From the NCBI GenBank assembly GCA_012934845.2, contig WNNJ02003214.1:434001-498000 (forward strand): DNA of 64,000 nucleotides. The letters run 5' to 3'. The DNA comes from Pomphorhynchus laevis (lineage: Eukaryota; Acanthocephala; Palaeacanthocephala; Echinorhynchida; Pomphorhynchidae). The notes beneath the pieces were generated by a model. That model made no database searches and had not been told where the DNA came from. It worked only from the letters and a program-made list of their open reading frames with translations. The position numbers and the translations under genes were made by a program. Shown here in pieces: positions 55,701 to 62,699 of the stretch. Each line of letters begins with the position of its first letter. The first letter of the stretch is position 1.

Positions 55701-57589
55701 CCGGTATCAAAAATGACTACTTGTTTTAATTAATTGTTGATGTTATAAAGTAACTATTTATAGCGTATAAACAATAGCACCAATTTTTCTAATTAAAAAT
55801 TATAATTATTTAGTAGTTTGAAAATTAAAAAATTAAGCTAATGTACCACTGTTTTTGAGCTAAATGTAAGCTTTCGAATATCTTGTAACTCTTGCTTTAA
55901 TGTTTCAACTTTAAGTTCGTGTTCTTTCTCCATTGTAAGCATTTTATGCTGGAGTATCTCATTTTCTCGTTGTAACTCGGCTTCCTTGTTGCTTTGCTTT
56001 AGTCTTCCAAAGGTTTTGAACTATATTTGTAAATTATGATCATTAAAGAAATTAAAAATGAAATAATTAAAATATTATTAAAATATCCTATTTGGCAGAT
56101 ACTGAAAATAAAATTAAATTTGTAAAAACCGTTTCGCCTCATTTTTTGATCATCATTAGGATACATTCTTACCTGATGGGTGCAGAGAGCGGTTCCTAAA
56201 CAGCACAAATTGTCTTATGGCATAATGCCATAATATATGAACAAATATGCAAATTAAACAAGTAATTTTAAATGGGCTAATCTAACCGATTTAATTGACG
56301 GATCAACAAATAATATTGATATTTTATAAAGGATAAAATTTATTAAAAATACTTTATCAAATTTGATTTTTAATTAATAATATTTTAATAACTTTTTATA
56401 AGTAATTGCAAATTAAACGAAGGATAATAAGGATTAACAGCATTATAAGGATTAAAAAGTTGTAAAGAATCTGAGTTTACGGCGGATTTATTCAGACACA
56501 AGGAAAATTTTTATTTTTGAAATATTGTAAATTGTAAACATTAAGTGTTTATTAATATAATATACAATAATATAATAATTAATATACCACATATTATAAG
56601 TAATTATATAATTAATATATTATTTTCTATTCCTTATATTACATCGTAAATAATACATTACATTCCTTACATCGTAAATTATTCAGTATTTAATTCATGA
56701 GTATTAATTTTTATTTTAAATTTCAATTTTGTATCTTAACTTGATATAAATTATATAAAATTATTTTATATTCCTTATATTATACTTAGTATAATTTTAT
56801 TTATTATATAATTATTTATTTAAATAATTTATGTATTTTAGAAAATATGTTATATAATTATATTTTGTATTTTATTTATTAATTTTGGCATTAAATTTAC
56901 TTTTGCAAATTTATTTACTTTAATGAAATTGTAGATATTTCTACAATTTCTATATTTATATTTTGTACAATTGAAAATTAAGTTGAGGACTAATGACCGT
57001 CATTAGTTTTACTAATGACGAAAAACTCGCCATTCACATTTGCCATCAATTATATAGTACAAATATATGATAGCAACTTGATCGAATTAAGAAACTTTAA
57101 TGAATAAACACACACTGACTTTAATTTCGTTTATCAAATATCAAAAAAACGGATGATCCAAGAGATATCTGAAATATACAAACATTGAACGATTTTAACA
57201 AATTCAAAACTATGAAAAAGTTTATTTCCTGAAAATCTGTATTGGATAATCTGATATTTTGATTGCAAAAATATCAGAAAATATCAGATTATCAACTCCT
57301 GAGTTAATAAAAGAAATTGATATTCTTTTTTCTTCTAAAAATTGTATAATAGAGAACAGCAACAAACATATTTTTAAAATAATGAATTTATGTAAAATTG
57401 CTTGATAATCAATAAAAAAACTATACTAAAATATTGGAAATTTTACCTTATATTTAGATCGGGTTTCTTCCAGCTCTGAAATATATAAACATCTATGGAT
57501 GAAAATCTTTTAAAAAGAATACCGATTTCGTATCTGCGGCATTTCTCATTTAACTCGTACGCTATTTCCTTGTGTTTCATTAGTTCGTT
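34516..57589 (-). CDS. GRIPAP1: GRIP1-associated protein 1-like gene, multi-exon (whole span)
   Basis: This gene was assembled by eye from short exons. GRIPAP1 (GRASP-1) is a long coiled-coil effector of Rab4 on recycling endosomes. From 51669 down to 34516 every splice phase is consistent and the product follows the family's C-terminal half: IKDLQRELKVERKR (human KDLKRQLHLERKR), RERNVLLEKVKHLEASNA (human [17 protein letters not shown]), SMANDLVIKSNLI, and LQRALEVTLKKNLEMDK before the last exon. Exons upstream, to 57589, are coiled-coil with plausible but weaker junctions. The first exons are not in view or not recognised. The introns (up to 6.5 kb) are full of LINE, PLE and inverted-repeat insertions, and two introns are only 47 and 52 bp. 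Identification is from remembered family sequence. Confidence 0.85.
35300..35950 (+). mobile_element. LINE 3' end (CR1/L2-like), partial
   Basis: Frames give LRNLRQIRRLIDFSSCTTII, CLLLSRLDCCLSLFSNSPKS, LLPLQRIVN (the classic SRLDYCNSLL...LPLQRIxNAA block). After an interruption a further frame reads WNHLPVHIRQSISMSCFKRQ. It lies in the last intron of the GRIPAP1-like gene. Part of the middle (35650-35760) repeats earlier text. Confidence 0.78.
36480..36665. repeat. TA-rich microsatellite
   Basis: Continuous attatt/atatta repeats immediately before the LINE at 36.67 kb. Confidence 0.85.
36670..39740 (+). mobile_element. LINE with Cys-rich N terminus and REL-like C terminus, copy 1
   Basis: From 5' to 3': a Cys-rich finger block (36678-36938: CCTCNGPTAVCKRCRCAKSK, CINCDALNC); TLRLESIIT and HLHPEPAPINHEALLERL (37120-37449); AGPSCLDAQLWRTMLTAFGR; CIDAANLFNRLNRRVILHNM (motif A); GVTQGDTFAMAAFAM; CWYADNDNF (changed from YADD, so RT-dead). 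Then come RHNIIRDIIA, GIDIEPALNCVNEG and RLDVVCTILFED with DVTIFNN, a restriction-like endonuclease pattern, and KYEERVNFVERSNFVSLVF. It spans nearly the full protein, with several frame breaks. It is an intron insertion opposite in strand to the GRIPAP1-like gene. Confidence 0.85.
39741..41214. other. GRIPAP1-like intron, AT-rich
   Basis: No gene or named element except the 31-bp tandem repeat at 40407-40510. Confidence 0.6.
40407..40510. repeat. 31-bp palindromic tandem repeat, 3.3 units
   Basis: Unit starts are at 40407, 40438, 40469 and 40500, exactly 31 bp apart. Each has arms aaaccagta and tactggttt around ttgttaat, so every unit folds on itself. The first unit differs by one base. Confidence 0.92.
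41215..41339 (-). CDS. GRIPAP1: GRIPAP1-like exon, C-terminal coiled coil
   Basis: The exon lies between acceptor ttggttttag (phase 1) and donor gtattgttt (phase 0). It encodes KETIKPRRKIPFANKS then VEKLQRALEVTLKKNLEMDK, which aligns with the human LREMNKKLQNMLEEQLTKN region. The preceding exon ends in phase 1, as required. Confidence 0.85.
41924..42020 (-). CDS. GRIPAP1: GRIPAP1-like exon with the VKHLE...SMA signature
   Basis: Acceptor ttattcgtag, phase 0, 32 codons: VKHLEASNASMANDL, VIKSNLIQQLAISN, VNE; donor gtatatat after one base. This is the most diagnostic exon: human GRIPAP1 has [22 protein letters not shown] at the same place. Confidence 0.9.
42640..44575 (-). mobile_element. LINE with REL-like C terminus, copy 2
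   Basis: Same family as 36670-39740, opposite strand. Minus frames give FQNWYADDGNFVG (43639-43836; active-site YADD kept), SHHSINYAEFPDSNIKIS (43312-43617), and the C-terminal DLFGRYLSLIFREP then KNKYAERVCAVEPTLFLP and LIFWTFGGLGKETKKL (42636-42986). The N-terminal Cys block is absent; the 5' end is about 44575. Several breaks are present. Confidence 0.8.
45248..45419 (-). CDS. GRIPAP1: GRIPAP1-like exon ending in RERNVLLEK
   Basis: Acceptor attactttaag, phase 2, then SNMSYANSWTNQLTDQLGI... to MQRERNVLLEK and donor gtaataat in phase 0. The end matches human [10 protein letters not shown] just before VKHLE. The Ser/Tyr-rich middle corresponds to the Ser-rich region of the family. Confidence 0.85.
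45480..46990 (+). mobile_element. Penelope-like element with an internal chimeric joint
   Basis: WNPKLHKNLIKPRFICSAF-like sequence leads into the frame 45668-45976 (NTYDFSTLYTNLDLVDIKE, motif A), then GTSIFRQLKGV and GGNSS..IIADLF. At 46150-46185 the sequence jumps back to the INTGIKHYFSINSTKEFLE region, then repeats the palm motif (MGGNSSPIIADLFLSF) and reaches MFRYIDDICVFY. The tail decays into AT repeats by about 46.95 kb, where gcatgagcattcatgc (PLE) reappears. It lies in an intron of the GRIPAP1-like gene. Confidence 0.85.
47040..47460 (+). repeat. Hammerhead-core repeat, family 2 (copy B), SINE-like
   Basis: It has CTGATGAG (47332-47339) and CGAAAC (47068+300, that is 47368-47373), with stem II GATC/GGTC (one G-U pair). 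Upstream, gtagtttagcatctgcg and gagttcaagcatg resemble the A and B boxes of a tRNA-derived SINE. It is homologous to 19660-20000. Stems I and III are not obvious, so cleavage activity is unproven. Confidence 0.55.
47767..47952. mobile_element. MITE with TA flanks, copy 1
   Basis: Ends ggaacgaag...cttcgttcc are inverted repeats flanked by TA on both sides (ttata/ggaacg and gttcc/taacc). The size is about 186 bp and there is no ORF. TA target duplications suggest a Tc1/mariner-type source. Confidence 0.65.
48336..48497. mobile_element. MITE with TA flanks, copy 2
   Basis: Related to 47767-47952 (shared caaaaatttcgatagc, tttcct and tctcttagttcct) with diverged ends agaacgaag/cttagttcc and TA flanks. 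About 570 bp separates the two copies, and the flank after each (atcggtatttttgaaa) is also similar, so the pair may instead be a larger duplication. Confidence 0.55.
48641..48710 (-). CDS. GRIPAP1: GRIPAP1-like exon, acidic linker
   Basis: Acceptor ttttaag, phase 1, encodes DQPESIDTFTEDRSVDSMTDET and ends in phase 2 at donor gtaacaat. Both phases fit the neighbours (the exon ending at 51332 is phase 1; the exon starting at 45419 is phase 2). The small acidic, Ser-rich segment sits in the family's variable linker. Confidence 0.75.
48711..49560. other. GRIPAP1-like intron, nothing recognised
   Basis: AT-rich. A short palindrome aaaatgttcatgatgaacattttt lies at 48908-48931. No coding sequence or named element is visible. 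Confidence 0.5.
49565..49830 (+). repeat. Retrozyme-like unit, solitary copy with hammerhead relic
   Basis: It matches the unit of the 31.2-32.25 kb array, from aatgtaataagtctttt through gcaacgtgcaatgtcatc and into the start of a next unit (taggtaagctttaaaat). TTGATGAG (49663-49670, one core change) is followed by GAAA (49683-49686), intact stem III (AUG/CGU, loop UAG) and stem I (TAGTAG/CTGCTG). The wrap-around order implies it came from a tandem or circular template. Confidence 0.65.
49860..50760 (-). mobile_element. Degraded retroelement or gene remnant
   Basis: The block is less AT-rich than its flanks. Minus-strand pieces such as PVSWIFYTYIIQDKPKINLS and LDHSDIM..AMDLSLVDDLN read across shifts. 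It is probably an old LINE endonuclease or linker region, but no diagnostic motif survives. Confidence 0.3.
51332..51669 (-). CDS. GRIPAP1: GRIPAP1-like exons (three), including the KDLQREL coiled coil
   Basis: Three exons. 51571-51669 encodes KSDKLSLPLPIIEVTD then KSKLHETND, with donor gtttgtag (weak). 51462-51518 encodes EIRFLNGQLHACQKKYKAM, acceptor gtacatgcag, donor gtaatata. 51332-51410 encodes IKDLQRELKVERKRNASF then SINPNRQQ, donor gtagacca in phase 1. The first intron is only 52 bp. Read through, ETNDEIRFLN and KYKAMIKDLQREL form an unbroken heptad pattern, which supports the joins. Confidence 0.82.
51914..51955. repeat. Perfect 19-bp inverted repeat, 4-nt loop
   Basis: The arm caatcaatttagacaactt is exactly complementary to aagttgtctaaattgattg around tatt, in a GRIPAP1-like intron. 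Confidence 0.95.
52943..53410. repeat. 120-bp direct duplication flanking a 225-bp insert
   Basis: The segment attgacaatatttataaaga...attaatattggcatctcg occurs at 52944-53068 and again at 53288-53410 with one visible difference. Between the copies lie about 220 bp of less AT-rich sequence (gatcagacacacagcata, ctgatcccaccag). It lies in a GRIPAP1-like intron. Confidence 0.9.
53616..53973 (-). CDS. GRIPAP1: GRIPAP1-like exons (three), coiled coil
   Basis: Proposed exons are 53922-53973 (SILIRKQLTTENINLGN, ends phase 1), 53735-53793 (IYHEINSINTSVDQLLFQL, ends phase 0 at donor gtcagtac) and 53616-53669 (MQIVNTVVTRENMPSEQQ, donor gtatttta). Together they give a continuous heptad pattern. The first donor (gtatcc) is weak; an alternative, gtaaat, would break the phase. 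The Met opening the third exon is internal, not a start. Confidence 0.6.
54416..54639 (-). CDS. GRIPAP1: GRIPAP1-like exon(s) ending CWFEQIE
   Basis: The 3' part, from about 54557 to 54416, reads RSITDKVDAECFVNLKD then SEDRLSLDLIEQFDS and AFVCWFEQIE before the strong donor gtaagtca. It fits the human segment around GAKGWFERRLKEAEE. Upstream, 54613-54639 could be a tiny exon (EIIKQQFIM, acceptor accaactag). The junction between the two (54545-54612) is unresolved because the obvious donor and acceptors disagree in phase. Confidence 0.55.
54660..55840. other. GRIPAP1-like intron, no gene seen
   Basis: AT-rich, with ATTAAT microsatellite at 55080-55240. The phrase ctggttcaaatcccgc (55359-55374) looks like a tRNA T-loop, but the stem does not pair. 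Confidence 0.55.
55847..56020 (-). CDS. GRIPAP1: GRIPAP1-like exon, long coiled coil
   Basis: Acceptor ttacaaatatag, phase 0, 58 codons: FKTFGRLKQSNKEAELQ, RENEILQHKMLTMEKEHEL, KVETLKQELQDIRKL, ending near SSKTV before gtacat. It has a strong heptad pattern rich in E, K, L and Q. It could instead end three bases earlier (gtggta). Confidence 0.72.
56021..57446. other. GRIPAP1-like intron, no gene seen
   Basis: AT-rich throughout. A 15-bp palindrome pair (ataatctgatatttt / aaaatatcagattat, 57246-57293) is the only structure noted. Confidence 0.55.
57447..57589 (-). CDS. GRIPAP1: GRIPAP1-like exons (two) around a 47-bp intron
   Basis: Exon 57523-57589 (acceptor tattactgcag) encodes NELMKHKEIAYELNEKCRRYEI. 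A 47-bp intron (gtattctt ... atatttcag) follows, then exon 57447-57475 encodes LEETRSKYK with donor gtaaaatt. Removing the intron restores one coiled-coil frame. These are the most upstream exons I can recognise; the gene must continue upstream. Confidence 0.72.
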
Positions 57590-58760
57590 CTGCAGTAATA
57601 TTGTCATTAAAACACATTAAACATTATAAATATACATGTATGTGCTGAAAATCCGTATTGGTTAAGTTCGTCATTGCACACAAATTTTATATTATAAAGT
57701 AGTGGCTGAGGTACGTTAGTACATTGAATTTATTATAAATCATCCATAATCAATCTAGAATGTATTTAGTAAGACGATGGACGCATGTATAATAATTTAC
57801 TATGCATCAATTAATATAAATGAAATATGACTCATCTAATTTTCAAATCAGTATTTAAATTTTAATTATAATTTCCATTATAATTCAAAACATAATTTAA
57901 GAAATATCTATCATATGTGAAATAATATTATTAAAATATTTGATAATATAGCTTATATTTAATAATTATATTATAATTGCATTTAATTATATAATATTGT
58001 ATATAATTAATATATTATAATTAATATATAATATATTTACTATATTTAATAATATTCATAATTATACAATTCAATATTTCAGAAATTACATTGATTTATC
58101 AAATTCATTAAAACTTATAAATAGCATGTTAAGGAATTGTTACTCGTCTTGAATTTTTTGGCATTTCGATAAACTATATCGTTTGTTTAAGACGTCAAAC
58201 ATATTACACTTGATTAAGTTTTTCACATTAATACAAATATTGTCAATAAAATAAATGTACTTAAATAAAACACGTGCAAACATTTGAAAATTAAGAAATT
58301 CGAAATTTGATCAAATGGAGATTTGATACTTCAAAGAAAAATAAATTAATATAACAGTATAACTGATATAAATTAATATAATAGTATTTCAGATTTGCTT
58401 TTTTTTGAAAAGTACAAACCGTCGAAAGCTTGAAAATAAAGAAATTTTAAAATTAAAATATATACTCTTGTCTATAATTTTATATACCAAAATGAAAATT
58501 CGACACGAATGTAATTCTCAACTATAAATATTATATTTAATATTACATTATATTTTTCATACTAATTCCATATAATGTTAATGTAAGATGATGTATATGG
58601 ACAAAGTATCAAATACGCATTCAAATACCACCAATCGTAGGTATTTAAAAGTAATAAGAAAATTAAAAAGTAATGACATTTCATTTTACGTGATGTAAAC
58701 ACACGTAGTGTGTGTTTCACGAAATGAGCATTAGAACAGGTACTCAAAAGGCGTGCTTGG
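57590..58760. other. Upstream of the last recognised GRIPAP1-like exon
   Basis: AT-rich sequence in which the next upstream exon should be sought. I could not find one with a phase-0 donor and coiled-coil coding. Confidence 0.4.
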
Positions 58761-58764
58761 AAAT

Positions 58765-60255
58765 TTCCTTTTAATGACAGATGATGGGCCCGTTTCAGGG
58801 TCCATCTAGCTCTCTTCAGAGTACGTTTAAATCTATTGAGGTCAGTATTTAAGAAAGTTGATATTCACATTCCTTTAAACTAAATACCGGTAAGCTTAAC
58901 CTGTATTGTGAGCAAAGTATTTGAGCGCATTATTTGTAAATACTTGGTGAGTTTCTTACAGCAAGTGAAACTAATGAATCCAAATCAACATGGTTTCACA
59001 AAAGATAGATCGTGGTTATCCAATTAGCTTTGTGCAAGATAAGAATAGGTCTGCAGTGTGTTCTGACTTTATGACTGTGGATCGTATCTTCTTTGATTTC
59101 AGCAAGGCTTTTGATCGTATATGTCATTGCCATCTTTTAGAAGTGCTCAGAAATTATGGCATCAATCCGATTGTAGTGAACTAAATTAAATAATTTGTGT
59201 CTTATCGACAATATTGTGTCGGTGTGGGATCGACAGTCTTCATCTCGTAACGTTAAATCTTGTGTGCCTCAAGGTTCTGTTCTTGGCCTCTTTTGTTCTA
59301 TATTTACTGACTCAGTTGTACTCAGATATCTAGCCTTTGCTGCAAATCTTAAGGTTTGGACAAAAGTTGAATCATAATTAGAAGTAGATACATTACACTT
59401 AAGTCTATATGTGATTCACGAATTGTGTTATCGCACTGATATTTGTCTAAATAGCGTGTTAACTTGCGTTTTGGTAAGGGTATAGTGCACTTTAGTTATA
59501 TATTTGATCCTGTTTGGTTAATTCAGCATATTTCACACGTTGTCTAGATATCGTTGTCTAATCATCGTTGAAGACACGTATAAACAATGATGGTATATAC
59601 GTTAAAAGCATACGCCTTCTGTATATGCTGAAACATTTGTTTGTTCGTTGAATGTTATATGCTTTAACACGTTGTTTAATGCTTGTATAAGGCCTCATAT
59701 ATAATATGGCATTCAGTCCGCTTTTCCGTGTACCCAAAGATAAATGGAATATCTTGATAACATCCTTAGACGTGGATCTAAGTTATGTGCAACACTAGCT
59801 TAACGGCCGTACGCAGAGCATCTCGTAAAGTTAGGTATTTATTTTACCCACCTCGCATACTATATATGCACTTGGTTGTGATGTATAAGATTGCCAAGTG
59901 TTATGATGGATTCCTAATAAATGTGTAATTCTTAATAGACTCAGTTGTCAACGTGATAGTAGTTTGTCTTAAAATTCAAGATCATGGGAAATTCCCGTGT
60001 GCATATACCATTGCATCGATGTGTGGAACATGTTGCCTGAGCTGGTATGCACAAATACGATTAGAGTTCAAATATATCAGTCCGAAATTGATTGTTCTTG
60101 TAGATTAATACAGTGATCGAACTATATATCCAAGAATCTGACCGATTTTATTTTACTGTTTTTATCATGTACATAATACTACCGTTCAGTTGTTTGATGA
60201 GCAGGCAAAACAGCCCTTGCGGCTAAAGCCTTGTGTTGCAATGTTAAATACGATT
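58765..60255 (+). mobile_element. CR1/Rex1-like LINE, decayed
   Basis: Frames give VFERIICKYLVSFLQQ, NPNQHGFTKDRS, then (58990-59184) DRIFFDFSKAFDRICHCHLL then EVLRNYGINPIVV (motif A), and (59195-59377) RNVKSCVPQGSVLGLF. The thumb and C-terminal region continue in broken frames to about 60.25 kb, where a 3' UTR-like cccttgcggctaaagcc appears. The start tttccttttaatgacagatg is shared with 53488-53530, suggesting another 5' fragment there. Confidence 0.78.
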
Positions 60256-60839
60256 CGAGCTGTAGAGACTTAATTTTGATTACTACGAAAAAAAGTGTTC
60301 ATTTTCGTTGAAAATGGGCAGCAAATTTCTAAACTTTAAAAATTTGGTGATATTTTGACTAAAACTAATCAAGCTAAACAAACTTGTCACTTAAAATGTG
60401 TTGTAAGAAATTCATTTATCCTTATATTATAATTATTTTCCAATCAGTAAACTTCAACCCTTATTGATTAGGTTTTATATATCCACACTTTATAGCAAAA
60501 TACAAACATCACATTATACGCCAAGCGAATTCAAAACGTTAATAAAATTGGAATATCAACGTGGTATAGTCGATAACACTTCGATATTCAAAATCTAGTG
60601 CAATCCAAACGTTAACATTTTAAATTTCTATTTTGAATATTGAATATCCAAAATAGAACTTCTGAGAATTTTTAACAATTCTAACTATAATTTAACTTTA
60701 TGCAACAAAGTTTTTGTTGCATATTTTTTTTTGTATTCAAACAAATATATATAAATATTGTTGGATGTTTTAAAACCACAAGTTCAGATTGATCAAACTG
60801 AAAAAACTCGTCATTTAAAAAATATTGATGAATTAAATT

Positions 60840-61160
60840 ATCAAAAACTTTTCATCAGAAACTTTTTTGTTCCTGATGAATTGGGGCATATCCATAGACA
60901 GATCTCAAGGAAGTAATTCATGTGGACGTATACAGTCCGTTTCCAAGTGGATATTCTATAATAGAAAAATGGATGCATGTTCACGGTGGCATGAAGCCAT
61001 AAGGCTTAGGAAAACAAATTATCAAAACAATATTAGCCATCGAGGGTTCTTCGGCAGCACACGGAATATCACGTAAAATAGGAATGGACAATGAACCTCA
61101 ATTTCGTTCACTCGAGTTTAAAATATTCTGTATAGAATGGGAATCAAATCAGCTAACTGA
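60840..61160 (+). mobile_element. Ty3-type LTR element fossil: integrase core piece
   Basis: A short plus-strand piece of about 320 bp resembles the integrase core of Ty3-type LTR retrotransposons. It is heavily broken, with several breaks. No LTRs, gag or RT were recognised around it, and it looks old. Confidence 0.55.
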
Positions 61161-61266
61161 GTTTGTGTATTTTTTATTGTTATATTATTATAACAAACAG
61201 AAGCAAATGAGCTACAAGCTCGTGTCGCTTACAAAACGTGATAAAATAAAAAAAAACATCAAAAAT

Positions 61267-61820
61267 TCAATCAAATAGTAGTTGCAAATTCCTTCTTTCG
61301 GCTTCGATGGCTTTCTTGATAGCATCACTAGATATACTACTAGAGATATCAAGGCACTTTAGTGCATTCCACCCGTTAATTACCCTGGTTGCAAATCGAT
61401 GGTGAACAGGAATTCTTGTAGTTGGCTTTATTAATTTCCACACATGCCCACGAGTTTCTCTTCTATCATTCACGGATAATTAAGCTAGAGATTACTAAAG
61501 CCATCGAAAACAATTTTGACTGCAGTTGATAAATTAATGGCTGATCTGCGATATTTTAATGTGCTGGCACGTAGAGATGTCAAACGTTCAGCATATCTCA
61601 AATTGGAGAAATTCGGAATCATTCGTGACCCTTTACGTAACAAGTTCTCAATGTCACGGGATTCCCTTAAAGTTTGTGGATAAGTTACAGGTAAACCGTA
61701 TTCAAGGATGGGTAGAATATAAGAGCAAAATAGTCGCTTGAACATTGATGGACTTATCCGATCAAAAGACTTGAAAAACATCCATAAAATACGATAACCT
61801 CGATTACAATTTATAGTTTA
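61267..61820 (-). mobile_element. CR1/Rex-like LINE, C-terminal end
   Basis: Two minus frames (61485-61781 and 61267-61473) read SFDRISPSMFKRLFCSYILP, ILEYGLPVTYPQTLRESRDI, LRYAERLTSLRASTLKYRRS, then ETRGHVWKLIKPTTR and HHRFATRVINGWNALKC. This is the standard tail of CR1/Rex LINE RTs (LEYG...RTRGHxxKL...FxxRVINxWNxLP). One break separates the frames, so it is a fairly well kept fragment. Confidence 0.85.
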
Positions 61821-61829
61821 AGATTTTAA

Positions 61830-62470
61830 ATTTTTTATATTATTGTGTTGATTTAAATATATTTTGTATTTAATAAAAAAATAAATTAATGAAAATAAAT
61901 AAATAAAAATAATAATGCTTAATCAATAAATCAAAATTTAATAATTAGACAATAAATAATTGTTATAAGATTTTTATAACTTTTATATAAAAATTTGAAA
62001 GTCAAAAAATAAATGTCAATTTTTATGAATTGACTAATAAATAATAGATGATGTATCATAATAAGGATTAGAGGTCATTAGAAGGAACTGCTATGTTATT
62101 AGGTTTATGTCCCTATTCCTCTACCCAACATAGCAGCGGGGGCAGACACGTACTAATGACGTATTTCATCTGATGAAATTTGATTATTTAGTATCTTATT
62201 CTAATACAAAGTATATTATTTATTATCCATCCATAAAAATTTGCAACTTAAGAGTTTAAATTTATTTTTTATATTATTGTGTTGATTTAAATATATTTTA
62301 CTATTTTCTGTTTGATGTTATTTTTATAGTAACCTAGTTTAAAATATGTATCTATTAAATTATTTAAATGATTTGAAAAGAAAGTCAATATCGTTACAAA
62401 TTGTTGGAATTCTTAAAATTTCATTATTTTATGCATTAAATTTTATATTAGATGGTTTTTGGCATATGGT
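61830..62470 (-). mobile_element. Penelope-like element 3' end fragments
   Basis: 62075-62170 is the reverse of the PLE end at 19437-19545 (shared tgctatgttgggtagaggaa and cagcaggg-like sequence). 62330-62465 matches the PLE 3' coding end (aaattatttaaatgattt). The phrase attattgtgttgatttaaat occurs at both 61843 and 62271, so two partial copies overlap. Confidence 0.7.
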
Positions 62471-62699
62471 TTTTTAATATTAGATGGTTTTTGACAAACA
62501 TATTTTTGTTTCTTGGATCTTTTGACCAAGTCATTGAAAAATAACATTAATCTGTCTCGTTACTGAACAATAGTCGCAATACAATAAAAATGGTTTTGAG
62601 TTTAATGTAACTTTAAGAACGATTCCAGAAAAACAAATAACAAAGAACGATTCAAGAAACACGATTTTGAAAATCGCATAAATACACACTAACTATATA

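Noticed and set aside
58765-58830. Hammerhead core CTGAAGAG ... CTGAAAC on the minus strand
   Set aside because: Stem II pairs weakly and the sequence belongs to the 5' side of a LINE; support is too thin.
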